Part shown: one piece after another, positions 51,486-63,308 of the stretch
How positions within the stretch are numbered: position 1 is the first letter of the stretch
Layout: every line of letters starts with the position of its first letter
NCBI GenBank assembly: GCA_030220185.1
Contig: JASPKZ010001233.1
Location: 1,976,001-2,040,000 of the forward strand
DNA length: 64,000 bases
Origin: Diploptera punctata
Lineage: Eukaryota; Arthropoda; Insecta; Blattodea; Blaberidae
Direction: 5' to 3'
The notes under the pieces: generated by a model
What the model saw: only the letters and a program-made list of their open reading frames with translations
Database searches by the model: none
What the model was told of the DNA's origin: nothing
Program-made: the position numbers and the translations under genes

Positions 51486-52005
51486 AAGATTCATTCATTC
51501 ATTCATAGTGTTCTGCCCAAGAGCAGGTCTTTCACTCCAAACTCAGCATTTTCCACTCTTTCCTTATCTCAGCCTTCCTTTTTGTATCAGCATACAAACC
51601 ATTTATTTTAATATTGTTATCATCTCATGTCTTTTTTTGCTTCTAATTTTCTTTCTGTTGACCATTACTTCTTGGGCATCCATCAGCAGGCAGTTTTTTC
51701 TTAGCTATTGGCCAATCCAATTTCTTTTTCTCTTTTTTATGAGTTCCAGCATTGTTCTTCCTTCATCCACTCTGTTTAGCACATCTTTATTTTTAATTTT
51801 GTGTATCCATTTTATACATTCCATCTTTCTCCATATCCACATTTCAAAAGCTTCCAGTCACTTTTCCTCATTCCGTCGTAAGTCCAAGTCTCTGCACCAT
51901 ACAATGCTACATTCCACACAGCACTTCACTAGCCTCTTCTGTAATTATTTTGCGAAAGGTTCGCAGAAAATGCTTCTCTTCTTGTTAAAAGCTTCTTAAC
52001 CTTTT
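51486..52005 (-). mobile_element. LINE ORF2 C-terminus, decayed
   Basis: The minus strand encodes EEKWLEAFEMWIWRKMECIK, LIKKRKRNWIGQ and NCLLMDAQEVMVN in nearby frames, the end of a widespread insect LINE type. The left end (ATTCATTCATTCATAGTGTT..GCAGGTC) resembles the 3' end of the SINE at 61758, as expected if the SINE borrows this LINE's tail. Confidence 0.65.
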
Positions 52006-52080
52006 CACTGCTGAGATATTTCCAGCCTTTAAAACCCTCCTTGCTCAATGCAGGGAGAAATATGGAAAACGTTTATTTAG

Positions 52081-52436
52081 GTCCCGCGCCGTAGCCGAGC
52101 GGTTAAGGTAGGAAGCCTTGGTGCAGAGCTACGGGACTTGTGCTGGTTCGAGTCTCCATGGGGGAAGAAATTTTCTCATGGTATTTCGGCCAGTATGGGA
52201 CCGGTGCCCACCCAGCATCGTGAGGCAATTGGGTAGCTACAATAAGTAGCGGCTCCAGGTTGAGGAACCAGCTATAACGGCTGGGGGACTCGACATGCTA
52301 ACCACATGTCACCCCTACACTGGCTGTTGATCATCACCTCTGTGATTGACACATGTGGATGTGAAGGGCCAGCAGCCGGCTGGTAAAAGGGCAACCGCTG
52401 AAAAGTGGAAAGACCCTCAATCGGATCGGAAGAGAT
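52081..52436 (+). mobile_element. tRNA-derived SINE
   Basis: Almost identical to 35262-35612 from GTCCCGCGCCGTAGCCGAGC (A-box-like TAGCCGAGCGGTTAAGG) and B box GGTTCGAGTCTC to CCTCAATCGGATCGG. The intact head and low divergence suggest a young copy. Confidence 0.85.
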
Positions 52437-52439
52437 GGC

Positions 52440-53355
52440 AGTGTATGCCTGCTTAATTTGAAAGCAATGCAATACGTAATATATAACTAGCAGGCGTTTG
52501 AAGTTGAGAATGGATTTACACACCCATAGCACAGCAAGCATTTTCTTTGCCAACGCATATACCCGCTCGTAGCAGTGTAAAGGTTAAAAACAATTAAGAT
52601 ATTTGTTCATATTACTTGTGAGAAACTTATCAAAATAATAGCTTAATTTCAAAACAAATTAAATGTATAAATCATATTAGGATTTATTTAATTGAGGTTT
52701 GTTAGGAAACCAAATTGTTGGGACAATCTTGTCATCAATTGAGTAATGTATAATGTGCTTTTATGAAAGTTAATTGGTATCATAATAATTGTTTAATGGC
52801 TCATTGTATCTAGTTTGTATCTTATCTCAATTAAGGCACTAACAGATTGGTTTGACCAAAGGATTTGGATATTGTGTAATGAATAAGTTATGTAGACTGT
52901 AATATTATTGGCATGTAAATATTAAGAAGAAATAATATTTCATATTCAGATTACCATAATAAAAAAATGTTCAATGTTCAAAATTAACTGAAAATAATAT
53001 TGTAAGATTCTACTCCACAGTAAGGCTTCCTTTTAAAATATATTACTTTGGAATGTTGCTTAATTTATAAAATTTAGCTCAGTTGTAGGGAGCTTTTACT
53101 GGCTAACATAGGATAATGTTCAATCTGTCACCCAGGAAGCTATAGTAACAACTTATGCATGACTTTATACTATCTTAAGCTCTTAACCCATATGGATGTG
53201 ATGCTAGCAGCAGATGGTAAAGCAAGGGGCTTATAAGCATATCATGCCATGTAATTTATGCCCTCAATCATGCTCAATTACAATTACTTTTTGTAGAGAT
53301 AGATGCATAATGTTAAAGGAAAATATGATTTGATAATACTAACTTCACAGATTAA
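52440..53355. other. mostly featureless; SINE tail fragment
   Basis: ATATGGATGTGATGCTAGCA..CATATCATGCCATGTAA at about 53190-53262 matches the 3' end of the SINE form at 21790. Otherwise nothing identified. Confidence 0.4.
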
Positions 53356-53372
53356 AATCCATTAATTAAATT

Positions 53373-53608
53373 TATATTTGAAGAGAAAAATTATATGCTC
53401 AGAGCGGGATTTAAACCCTGGACCTTTGGCTTTGTAAGCCAATGTTCTACCACTGAGCTGCCTGACCATTTCAATCTAAACACAAAGTTTTCTCTTATGC
53501 ATTGTTAATTCCCGAGCGCCGAATGCTATGCACATTTGCTTCATTATGCAAATTGCGGCTTCTTATTTAAAAAGACATTTATTTGCAATTTATGAACACT
53601 ACTTTATT
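53373..53608 (-). mobile_element. tRNA-like unit with 13-bp duplication (locus T14)
   Basis: A 236-bp insertion flanked by CATTAATTAAATT at 53360-53372 and 53609-53621. On the minus strand it starts within the inter-domain segment (5'-truncated), includes AATTC..GGGAATT, GAGAAAACTTTGTG, the tRNA-like domain 53466-53397 (anticodon stem TTGGC/GCCAA, loop TTACAAA) and ends just after TTTTTCTCTTCAAATATA. The same 3' end and duplication length as locus T5. Confidence 0.85.
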
Positions 53609-53624
53609 CATTAATTAAATTCAA

Positions 53625-54200
53625 ATTATTTTGAGTTTGAATGATTATTATTGATATGTTACAATTTTTATATTTCTAGAATTTGTATAACATTCTTTCA
53701 GTGTTGATGACATCCATACTAAAACTGCAACTGAGCTTTTTTATACATGTTTTTTTTATTAGAAAATGTTGGCACATTCCAGATTTTACATTGCATTTAA
53801 AAATCACATTTCAAAATTTTGTAACTTATTTTTATTTCTCATTTTAGGTATATATAATTAAATAGAATCTTCACATAATATGTCCCCCAAGAAATAAGTT
53901 GAGGTTATGTTTTTTGTTATTGAAATGGCCTAATGAGAGAATGTATTTGTAAAGAATGGATGGAAGCCTTAATTGCATTTATGTACCTTTATTTTGTTAT
54001 GTTAGTCGCAAGTCACTGTATTATTGGTGATATATAATTTGCATTCTTGTAATAATTGTTTAGTGTTTTAATTTGTGCCATAATACAATAATATGGATGA
54101 TATATGATTTGTTTTAATTCTGATTATTTTGTTTTAAAATTAATACACATACTTCTTACAAGTCTTCATGTTAGCAGACAAAACCATATAAGATTTAAAT
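53625..54200. other. no recognisable feature
   Basis: AT-rich, no supported frame. Confidence 0.4.
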
Positions 54201-54204
54201 TAAA

Positions 54205-54300
54205 ATTCTTTTACCTCACCTCATATCCAGTCTTCTAATTACATCGGTTTCAAAACCTAGGTGGCTTTATCTTTGGCAACTTGTCCTTAAACACTTCAAA
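54205..54300 (-). mobile_element. PLE 3' terminus
   Basis: The minus strand shows a decayed hammerhead (AAAGATA, GAAAC) with GAAACCGATGTAATTAGAAG and ends GATATGAGGTGAGG, as in the hairpin at 10440-10690. Confidence 0.55.
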
Positions 54301-54439
54301 ACAAATTATATTCTAACATGAGATTGGAGTACACCTTAAGGTATAATCCCTGATGATAATGATATTTTGGGGTGTATGATACTATAGCCACATATAACAA
54401 GGGAAACATTACAACATTCTATAAGGATAATGTAATCTC

Positions 54440-55590
54440 TGTTAAATAAGATGGCAAACTATCTTCTTGGAAAAAGATCAACACTGGAGTAAGACAGGGA
54501 TGTGGACTTTCACCGGTGCTTTTCATTATATATATATGAATAGATTAATAAACGAATGGAGGAAAACACGAGGATATATACCCATCAATAGGAACCTCAA
54601 ATTTTATGCTATTCTTTTTGCAGACGATTTAGCTCTTCTGGCACTTTCCAAAAATTATTTGCAACCATCAATTTATAATTTACAAAAAATAGCTGTCTAA
54701 ATTAATATGGAAATATCAATTAACAAAAGAATTGAGGAGAAGGAATTAAAGTGGTTAGGACATGTTTTAAGAATGGAAGATGAGCGATGGCCGAAGCAAC
54801 TATATGAATGGCATCTGAACAGAAAGAAGAAAAGAGGAAGACCAAGGTTAACATGGAAGGAAAACATGAAGACAGTAATGCAAGCTAGAGGGCTAACCGT
54901 AGGCTTTGGAGGTTTGGCACGGGAAGACGGCAGCAGCTGTAAAAACCCGAAGATAGATAGAGATAGATCAATTAACAAAACTAAAATTATGGCATTTCAT
55001 GGGAAGGACCCCATACGAAGTAATATCTGTCTCCAGAATAAAATTTTAGAGAGAACTAATCAATTTAAATATATTGGATATTATCTCTCTATCTGGGATG
55101 AAAAGGATATCCCCAAAAAAATTACTAGTTATAATGAAAGTTTGGGAATTATTAATCAAGTTATGAAACCATCCCTTGTACAAAAAAAACCAGATTACGT
55201 TTATATAACACTTTGGCTAGACCAGTGTTGACCTATGGTAGTGAAGCATGGACACTAAAAAGACAACATGAAAGCAGAATAACGGCTTGTGAAAGATTCA
55301 TGCGCAGAACAGCGGGTTACACCAGATGGGATCGATAAAGGAACACCGATATCTTAAAAGAATTGAAGACTACGCCAATTTTGGAATATATTAAACAGTA
55401 CCAACTAAATTGGAAACACCATCTTGAAAGAATGAGTTCAAATTGGATTCCCAAAGCTGTTTATAATTATATACCAAGAGGACGAAGATCTCTGGGCCGT
55501 CCTATGAAACACTGGAGGGAAAATTTTCTATAGGATCGTAACAGACATTGGCCTAATACTTGGAAGGAAGAAGAAGAAGAAGACATTACA
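54440..55590 (+). mobile_element. LINE-D, RT to 3' end, with nested insertion
   Basis: The plus strand encodes KTGV-x-QGCGLSPVLF-like and the RT motif FADDLALLALS (54467-54700). After the insertion at 54729-54966 it continues TKIMAFHGKDPIRSNI, FKYIGYYLS and then, in shifted frames, LARPVLTYGSEAWTLKRQ and RAGYTRWDR. It ends GRRSLGRPMKHWRENF and a GAA-rich tail at about 55562-55585. Several frameshifts; 5'-truncated. Confidence 0.8.
54729..54966 (+). mobile_element. LINE 3' end (GATA tail) inserted in LINE-D
   Basis: Encodes RIEEKELKWLGHVLRMEDER, RKKKRGRPRLTWKENMKTVM and GFGGLAREDGSS, then GATAGATAGAGATAG. The 14-bp direct repeat ATCAATTAACAAAA at 54715-54728 and 54967-54980 is its target-site duplication. 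Its last part equals the insertion at 7209-7341. Confidence 0.9.
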
Positions 55591-55899
55591 AAGTATGATG
55601 TGTTGAGAAGGCTGGGTTTAAAGCCAGGTCAATGTACTATCAAATTGACTGTGAATGTATAAGAAATACATAAAGGGCTCAAAGTGACTGGGAAAAATGT
55701 GCAAGACAACGGAGGAGGGGTGCAAAAAGGAAGATGAAATGGAAGAAGACCCCAATATTCCTTGATATGATCCTGGAATGTATTAATAAGGTAGTGTATT
55801 CTTCAAAGCTTGTTTCTCAAAATTAATGTTATTTGACAGGAAGGTATATTTTTCTTTGTAACTATTGGAGATAGAAGACTCAAATTTCAGCACTTATTT

Positions 55900-56580
55900 A
55901 CTAATGCACTTTAAATATTTTAATTACATTATAAATCATGTTAAAAATGAGCGCAAAATGTTTTACAAAACATATCACAGAAAAGACAACCCAAGCAATA
56001 ATGGCAATACATGAAATAAATATTAGAACCCTCACCGTAGAGACGGCAATGCTGCTGTTTAAAGTAAAAATTCTACCAATACCGACATATGGCATAGAAA
56101 TCATCTGGACACATTTAACAATGAAAAATATATCCTCCCTGGAAAGCGAGATATATAAAGAAAGTTTTAGAAGGATCAAAAGTAACACAGGCAAGACTCT
56201 CATACCTACTGGCGAAGGAAACTTTCCTTATTGACCATCTCAGGACAAACACTCCTACCCAACACTGGCACATCGCAGTAGCTGCTAGCAACACTGAATA
56301 AGAAAAGAGAAGAAATACAACCAGAATTCTACAGCAATGGGGCCATTGTAGACCGTGCATTGACAAAGGAAAATTTCCAAATGAGACACATCATCACATC
56401 AAGTTTATATAAAAATGGACTGTTGGCAGTCCACAGATGCCACCACCTGATATGCAAGAACTCAAAATTCCATGAACCAAATATAGAGTGTAAATGTATG
56501 CTATGTGAAAAGACAGGTGACTGATATCACATTGAGCTATGCACAAAAAAGAACAAAGACATTATGTGAATATGCAAAAA
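55900..56580 (+). mobile_element. LINE C-terminal region, decayed
   Basis: The frame 55938-56234 encodes TKHITEKTTQAIMAIHEINI, ETAMLLFKVKILPIPTYGIE and ESEIYKESFRRIK, like the post-RT part of other LINE ORF2 proteins. Further on a C-x2-C...H...C pattern (CKCMLCEK, HIELC) appears in another frame. Stops are frequent. Confidence 0.55.
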
Positions 56581-56689
56581 TGTAAATTTAAATGTATCCT
56601 TCTTTTCATCATTGCAATAAAATTATTAATTAATTTAAATACTTTTACACAACCATTTTTAAATATATTAAACAAATAGAAAGTTGTAA

Positions 56690-57410
56690 TCAATGGTAAA
56701 GAGAAAAATTTTTCCCTGAACCAGGAATCGAACCTTTAGCTTTCCATGCTAACACTCTGATCACTGAACTATAGTCTCTCTGGTTTAACTTTATGAGAAA
56801 TTTGTAGAATGAGACAACAGTACTCACCTCTCTCACTCGCATCAGTGATGACAGAGTTTCTTCACCAGATATTAATAGGGTAAAGGGGGAAGAGGAAAAC
56901 TGACAACAGGGTGGGTTCTTTCTTTTCTATCTGGACTAAAGTGGTCAACGATCTGCCCTTGTATTTCCATCTCTGTCTCTCTTTGCCAAGTTAAGCCAGC
57001 TATACAATAATTCAGGCTTCATTCACATCCAAGCATAAATCCTTCCTTTACCTTATTGGTGCCACATTCAAATGCAATGAATCATCATTTACAAATACAC
57101 AATGAATGGCTTCCACATTAAGAAGACATAAGGGACTCCACACAGCTATAGCATTATTTATTAAATTATTGCGAAGCTAAAGATGTTACTATGATAGAAA
57201 TAAGTAAATTAATTAACACAAATTATTGTTAGTTATTTTAGGAATTCTCACAGAACAATATGAGGTGAGTGATAAAAAAAAATTCTACCTTAACAAATTA
57301 TTGTAATTAATAATAAAGAGAAAAATTGTGGTCAGAGCGTTAGCATGGAAAGCTAAAGGTTCAGGGTTCGATTCCCGGTTCAGGCAAAAATGTTTCTCTT
57401 TACCATTGAT
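56690..57410. repeat. tRNA-like inverted pair, divergent (locus T15)
   Basis: A minus-strand tRNA-like domain (about 56714-56780) and a plus-strand partial one (about 57328-57385) lie inside inverted outer arms GTAATCAATGGTAAAGAGAAA and its complement. Anticodon stem TTAGC/GCTAA with loop ATGGAAA (GGA) is present in both: another paired variant of TTGGC/GCCAA. The 500 bp between includes a PLE end (AATATGAGGTGAGTGATAAA near 57260) and unassigned sequence. Confidence 0.65.
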
Positions 57411-57660
57411 TACAATAATATAATTGTGTTCATTAACCCTTAAATTCGTAATGTATCCTTTTGGACACATCAGTTGGTTCAACTAATTTAATATTTTAAA
57501 TAAATCAGAAGAAAACGAACATAAATAACCCATTTAAATATGTGTATATTTATAAAATATACCTAATAATAACAGTTACACAATATTCCGTTTTCACTGC
57601 GGTCCGCCAAATTCAAATAACTAACAGAAGAAATTTGTGTTTTGCCAATTTAAGGGTTAA

Positions 57661-57752
57661 TTCCCTGGTAAAGCTGCAAAGCATAGCATGAAAATGCTAT
57701 GATTGTAGTCAAAGACTTGTCCTCGGGCAGAATTACTATGAATGGATGGAAT
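57661..57752 (+). mobile_element. SINE 3' fragment
   Basis: TTCCCTGGTAAAGCTGCAAAG, GCATAGCATGAAAATGCTATG and GGGCAGAATTACTATGAATGG match the end of the SINE at 61758-62118. Confidence 0.65.
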
Positions 57753-57759
57753 TTACTTA

Positions 57760-59655
57760 TTTCTATCATAGTCATAGCTTTAGCTTCTCAATATTAATTT
57801 AATAAATAGAAAGTTGCTAGAATATTATCAACATGTATTTGAATAAAAATAGAACTAAAACTCTTAAAACTAAGGTACTAACTATAAAATCCCCTTGTTA
57901 AGGTGTAAGCTTGATGCTGTAAAAATGTCTTTGCCATACTTCTCTGTGGCTATGCTTGAAGTAAACTAAGGTATTTTTAAATTTTCATTTTAAGAGCATT
58001 TAATTACTTGTACTTAAATTACTTCATTGATTTCAGTTCTTAAGGGCACCTGGTACTAATTTCCTTGCAAATTGGTTTAAAAATTGCAACATACAAAAAT
58101 CATTTTTTCAGCTTATTCTTAAGTTACGTATATGAAAATTATGTCACCAATTAAACAAGTTTTCATGAACATAATGGCACTCTGGTTAACATTTTAGACG
58201 TATTTCTTCATGAGCAATTTAAAATACAAAAAATTAAAATAAAAACTCCAACTTCTTAAAAGTATTGTCTTGGTACAATTTTCTCAAACATTACTTATCT
58301 AATTGTTTCCAAAATTTAGTATGTTATTGTCCGTAGTTCATTTGACAATACCAAGGTTTGCTTGTGTTTAGATATGGATTGTGATTTATCAAAAAAAATT
58401 CAAACATTTTTTTTGTTTGCATACTTTTTTTTATAATTTCAAACACTATCAATCGCACAAAGATAAATTTACCTTATTATTATAGAGCTTTTTAAACTGC
58501 ATATCCATGCCAAAAATTATTCTTGTATCTTTCATAGTTTCAGAGAAAAGTGTACCAAAATATGAAAAAATGCAAGTTATGGGAAAATGCAAAAAACAAA
58601 AAAAAAGGTTCACATTGGCAAAATGCAGAGACACTATTTCTAAAAATAAATTGTTTATGAGTTTAAATGTCCAAAATCAACAAAATAATATTACACATCG
58701 ATAAAATGGGCCTTACTGAATTTTTTGAAGCAAAAAAAAAATAATAAAAATTTTTAAACCCAAATAAGTATAGGGTACCCTTTAAACACACAAAAACAAA
58801 TAGCATATAATTTCTCATTAGATCAGGCTCGTCAAATGGTGCTACCATAGCATCTTCATACTACATTACCCAGATCCTGTTTGATATTTCTTAAATGAAA
58901 TAACACATTTTTTATTGTTACCAGTACTTTAGAAAATTATTACAAAAAATTATCAATATTTTTGTTGTATAGGCCCAATATTTTCAATTGCTTTCTAATA
59001 AATAGTGATTTCCCGTATTTACTATATTCATCTAAAAGTGGGATTGTTTTTTAATAAACACTTAGGAAATTATATAGTCAGTTTATTAATTGATGAATTT
59101 TGAAAAAAAAAATGAAAATAATTTATAGGTAGACATCTGAAAAGTCCTTGTAATTTTCTTCTGAACAGAGTAAGAATAAAAACATGCGAAAATTGTTCAC
59201 AAAGTAGCATAGTTTGTGTTGAAATTTCAATTTTATTTTTAAATGAATGAGATCATAGAGAACGATAGGATACTTTTCCATGACAGGATAGGGTACTTTT
59301 CATGCGATTGATTCACCGTATTCGGCTAAAGTAGTTGAAATATTTTGTTGGTCAAATCCAGATGGCGCAGTAGTATAAACTTGCATCTAAAATTTAACAT
59401 TGAGAGGCACCTCTATCCGGTGTTCTATATTACAACATTGTGATTTTATTTTATACTATATTATGATGTAAACGCATAATAATGTTGAGAAATCTAATAT
59501 TTAATAAAACTTCTGAAACTCTATCTAGGATCCAAAAGTTTGCACGAATGGTACCGGTATTTCTTAGAGTTTCTTAAATATTAGGTATGTTGGCAGTTCT
59601 ACAAATTTTGTTAAGCTATTAATGGCATTTGTTCTAATTAATGTTTCTTCAAATT
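57760..59655. other. no recognisable element
   Basis: No repeat family of this window and no supported long frame. Likely unique host sequence (intron or intergenic). Confidence 0.4.
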
Positions 59656-59675
59656 TTTAGTAGAATATTTTTTGA

Positions 59676-59776
59676 ATGGCGAATAAAAAGAGAAGTAATA
59701 ATGAAGGCACAAAAAATGTAATACTTCGTGAGCCCGAAGAAAAATTTTCAGATGATGGTACACTGACTTATTTTTG
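59676..59776 (+). CDS. candidate first coding exon of a host gene
   Basis: ATG at 59676 with G at +4 opens 33 codons (MANKKRSNNEGTKNV..., ending DDGTLTYF plus two bases) that run into a canonical splice donor GTAAGT at 59777. A pyrimidine-rich stretch and TTTTTAG at 59653-59660 could be the acceptor of this exon, putting a short 5' UTR at 59661-59675. Composition is less AT-rich than its surroundings. The protein start is not one I recognise and no downstream exon can be assigned. It could be chance or a decayed copy. Confidence 0.35.
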
Positions 59777-59789
59777 GTAAGTTTTGAAA

Positions 59790-60530
59790 GAATTTCGTAA
59801 ATGACAATAGGTTATATCTTGTTGATATAAAACGTTACATGAGTTTATCATGTTGAACAGATAATTTATTATAATCTGATATGTGATTTGCATACAATTT
59901 GAAGCAAAAGATAGACCTACTTATTAGGATAAGGTGTTTATAATTTTTGGCAATTACTAACTATATTCTTATGCATATAATTGTATCTCTGTGACAATGT
60001 ATTTCAGGCCAATAGCTATGTTGTTCTTTTATTGCATGAAGTCTTTGAATTTTAAATATTCAGTGTATAGTCACCAAGGAGTCATTTCTATGGGCAGTAG
60101 TAAAAAAAACCATGACCCGAGGAAATAGGACATTCTTTTTTAACTATGTATAGTTTTTATATAAGTTGATTTTGGATAAAGTGTACTGTTTGTCTCACAT
60201 GAATTCTTCATTCTTCAGAATAGCAGTGCACATGTGGGAGTTGCTGTAATGGTTAATGTAGCTTCTAATAAATGGCTCCAAAGTCGACATTAACAACTTT
60301 TGGAATAAATTCCCAAATGCTAAAAAAGAAATGAAGAAATGGACGTAAACTAACTTCCCATTTCCTAACCTAACAAAACAAATTACGTGCATATTATTTA
60401 ATAAACTAATTTTATGTACACTAACTTGTCCCATTGGAATCTAACAAAATGAAGTTAATTTCTTGAAATATGATTTGGAATTATTTGCAAATCTTGGTAA
60501 CACTGATTTGAGAGCCATCTAGCAGATGTT
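59790..60530. other. no recognisable feature
   Basis: Would be intron if the exon at 59676 is real. No repeat match. Confidence 0.4.
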
Positions 60531-60534
60531 ATTA

Positions 60535-60674
60535 AGTCTTGGCACAACAGGCCTAGAAGGCCCTTAGCCTACCAGCTGGCTGCTGGCCTCACATCCACAT
60601 ATGTCAATCACATAGGTAGATGATCATCAGCCAGTGTAGGGGTGACATCTGGTCAGCATGTCGAGTCCCCCAAC
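60535..60674 (-). mobile_element. SINE 3' half
   Basis: The minus strand shows GTCAGCATGTCG-side sequence, CACCCCTACACTGGCTGATG, CACATATGTGGATGTGAGGC, CAGCAGCCAGCTGG and CCTTCTAGGCCTGTTG, the 3' part of the 21790-type SINE. Confidence 0.7.
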
Positions 60675-60679
60675 CAAAA

Positions 60680-61750
60680 TAGTTATTCTGTATAATTTGA
60701 TTCACAATATTCGCGTAATTATATAAATATTTTCAATATTTAAAAATAGTAAGAAATATTCATAAAATGGTTTAAAATAGTACAAAAGTGTTTAAAAGTG
60801 TGTAGTGCAACTGTAGCATAAGGATGTTGTATGGAAAATTGTGTGAGACAAACAGGGACTTCAGCCGTTGATTTTTAAAATAGAATGACTAGAATAGGCT
60901 ATTGTAATGCAAATAACTAGGCGGTAATTTCGTAGTTTAGTGCTCCTAACCTATAATTTCAATATACTTTCATAATGTAATGAAACAGAAGCTAACTAAA
61001 TGACTAACAGCTAACAATCATATTACCGGTGCTACATTATTAATTTGACTGTTACCTTAGTTTAGGTACGTAGGTAAGCTTTCAAAATTATAAGTTAGGA
61101 GTGCTAAAGTATGGGATTACTCAATTTCATCTCATGCAGCCAAAAGTTTTATTTTTATATTGCGACGTCTATTGACATAATTTTGCACTACATCCTATAT
61201 TATTCAGTCATATTTTTTAGATTAATAGCAAGTTAGAATTTTAACGACTCACTTCATAATTATTGTAGATTATTGTGTTGTATTAAGCACTTTTTTTAGA
61301 AATTAAGGAAAAACTACACTTAAACTAGCGTGAAATATTTTCAAAGTCCTATAGAACAAAAATGTGCATGCACCAGTTTTTATAGAGCCAGTAATAACCC
61401 ACAATCGGATGACATATTGATTATCATCCTCGATTACTATCCATTGCTATGAAATTTAACTGACCAATATTTGCAATAAATCCCCAAATCTATGTTAAAA
61501 AAATATTAATAATATTAAAATTACCAAACGTTTATTAAAATGGTTGTACACTTACTTGTCACTCCCTAACGCTGATCCAACCAGCGACAACCCAAAACAG
61601 CGATAGAAAAGTCATAGACTAAGTAATATACTCTGTGGAATAGCAGTTAGCATCACAATATTGTCTAACAGTGTCATAATATTGTGATTTGCATATGTAA
61701 ATAAATACTTCAAAATTGTCTAATAATGTTATAAAATTGTTTGAAAAAGT
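60680..61750. other. no recognisable feature
   Basis: No supported frame. Nothing matched. Confidence 0.4.
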
Positions 61751-61757
61751 TTAAAAT

Positions 61758-62118
61758 ATTAAATCCATCCATCCATAGTAATTCTGCCCAAAGGCAGGTC
61801 CTTCACTGCAATCATAGCATTTTCATGCTATGCTTGCAGCTTTACTAGGGAATTGTGTAGGTGTGGTAGCTTCCCGTTGCTTTCCACACCGGTGAAGGAT
61901 GATGATGATAATGGTAAGGATGATAATGATAAGGATGATGGCCATATGATTTCGGGGACCGTTTGGGCCTTAAAGTTTTCCTGACATTTGTCTTACAGGT
62001 GAGGAAAAACCCCGATAAAAATCTCACCCAGAAAAACTACCCTGACCGAGGATCGAACCCGGGCCCGCTGCGTGACAAGGCAGCACGCTACCTCGAGACC
62101 ACAGCGGTGGACAAATAT
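61758..62118 (-). mobile_element. tRNA-derived SINE, full length
   Basis: Read on the minus strand: head CCACCGCTGTGGTCTCGAGG with GTAGCGTGCTGCC, B box GGGTTCGATCCTCGG, then GTGAGATTTTTATCGGGGTT, ATCATC/ATTATC repeats, GGTGTGGAAAGCAACGGGAAG, GCATAGCATGAAAATGCTATG and GGCAGAATTACTATGG, ending ATGGATGGATTTA. 5'-truncated relatives are at 7470 and 57661. Confidence 0.85.
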
Positions 62119-62119
62119 T

Positions 62120-62710
62120 AAATAATGTTAGTAAATACAGAAGAAGAGCTATAGTTTACAACAATATAACTGAAAAATTAAGCGGTAGTAGAAGTGCAGT
62201 TGAGCCGAAATTAATATTTAGACTACTATTGTCTGTCCAATGGATCTGTGCTCCCATAAGATATGCAAACTAAAGCCACCTCCTTTTCTGCCTCGGTAAA
62301 TCATTTCCCTCCCTGCATTCCTATCTCTCTCTCTTTTCTATCTCCCTCTTTCTCTCCTCCCACTACTCGCAATTTTGATCCTTATGGGACATTATTTGCA
62401 CTTGCACTCCAGTGTTGTCAACTCAACTCCAACCTTACATTATTCAATATTCAAGAGCCATGACACTGGGGGAAGTTTGGCAACATCCCTACTCAATAAG
62501 TTACTGTGGCTGCTGTTTGACATAGTGCGAGGGAAGTGTAATGAAATGGTGTAAGTATGGATGAGTACATTTCTAAGAACGATGTCAGCACTATAGGGGC
62601 ACAGATCCGTTAGTCTGAGTGTAGATTATGTTAAATTAGGTTTCTTAGGTTAACAATAGTTATGTTTCGAAAATGTGCTCATCTCAGTTATAATGGAATC
62701 TTTTACCTCA
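62120..62710. other. no recognisable feature
   Basis: A CT-rich stretch at about 62280-62360. No supported frame. Confidence 0.4.
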
Positions 62711-62714
62711 GTGG

Positions 62715-63045
62715 GAAAATCTGTAGTAGCTGCTCATGCTTGGTCAGAAAAAAAAAACATTAAATTGAAAGAAAGGCAAAATTAATTAAACAAATAGAAA
62801 AACTTAAACAGCTTATAGTTTGGGAAAAAATCCACATAAAAAGAAAATAAGAAAGAAAAATTAATGAATTTGGAAATTCTTGGGGAAGTTGATTTTATTG
62901 GAAGGTTCATCAGTCTACCAACAGATGTAGTAAGAAGCAGAGCTCCTGGACGACAGAACAACAGTCATGGAATTATAGAAGATAAAGCCCATAAGGCTTC
63001 AAATCCAATCTAATTAGAAGACAGGGTATGGGGCAAGGTGATAAA
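62715..63045 (+). mobile_element. Penelope-like 3' fragment
   Basis: The plus strand shows SVVAAHAWSEKK, then QIEKLKQLIVWEKIHIKRK, NLEILGEVDFIGRFISLPTD and a 3' UTR with GACGACAGAACAAC, helix II AAGCC/GGCTT and GAAGACAGGGTATGGGG. The hammerhead boxes are mutated. 5'-truncated. Confidence 0.65.
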
Positions 63046-63308
63046 TAATCTATTTTAAATTTCATTTAAAAGAGCTTTAAATTTTGATGAATAAAGTAAA
63101 CTTTGATCTGCTGGCACATGTGCATGGTGTCTGCATTGGACTTTCTTCCGAGTTAACTTCCAGTTATAGTATTATCAAATCGGATTTACAATTGCATTTT
63201 CATTGGTCATATAATGGTTTTACCTACAACCATGTAAGAAAAGTAGTTCATTTTCTAACAATTGGAATAAAGGAAATAAAAACAATAAAAATAGGCTATA
63301 TATTATGA

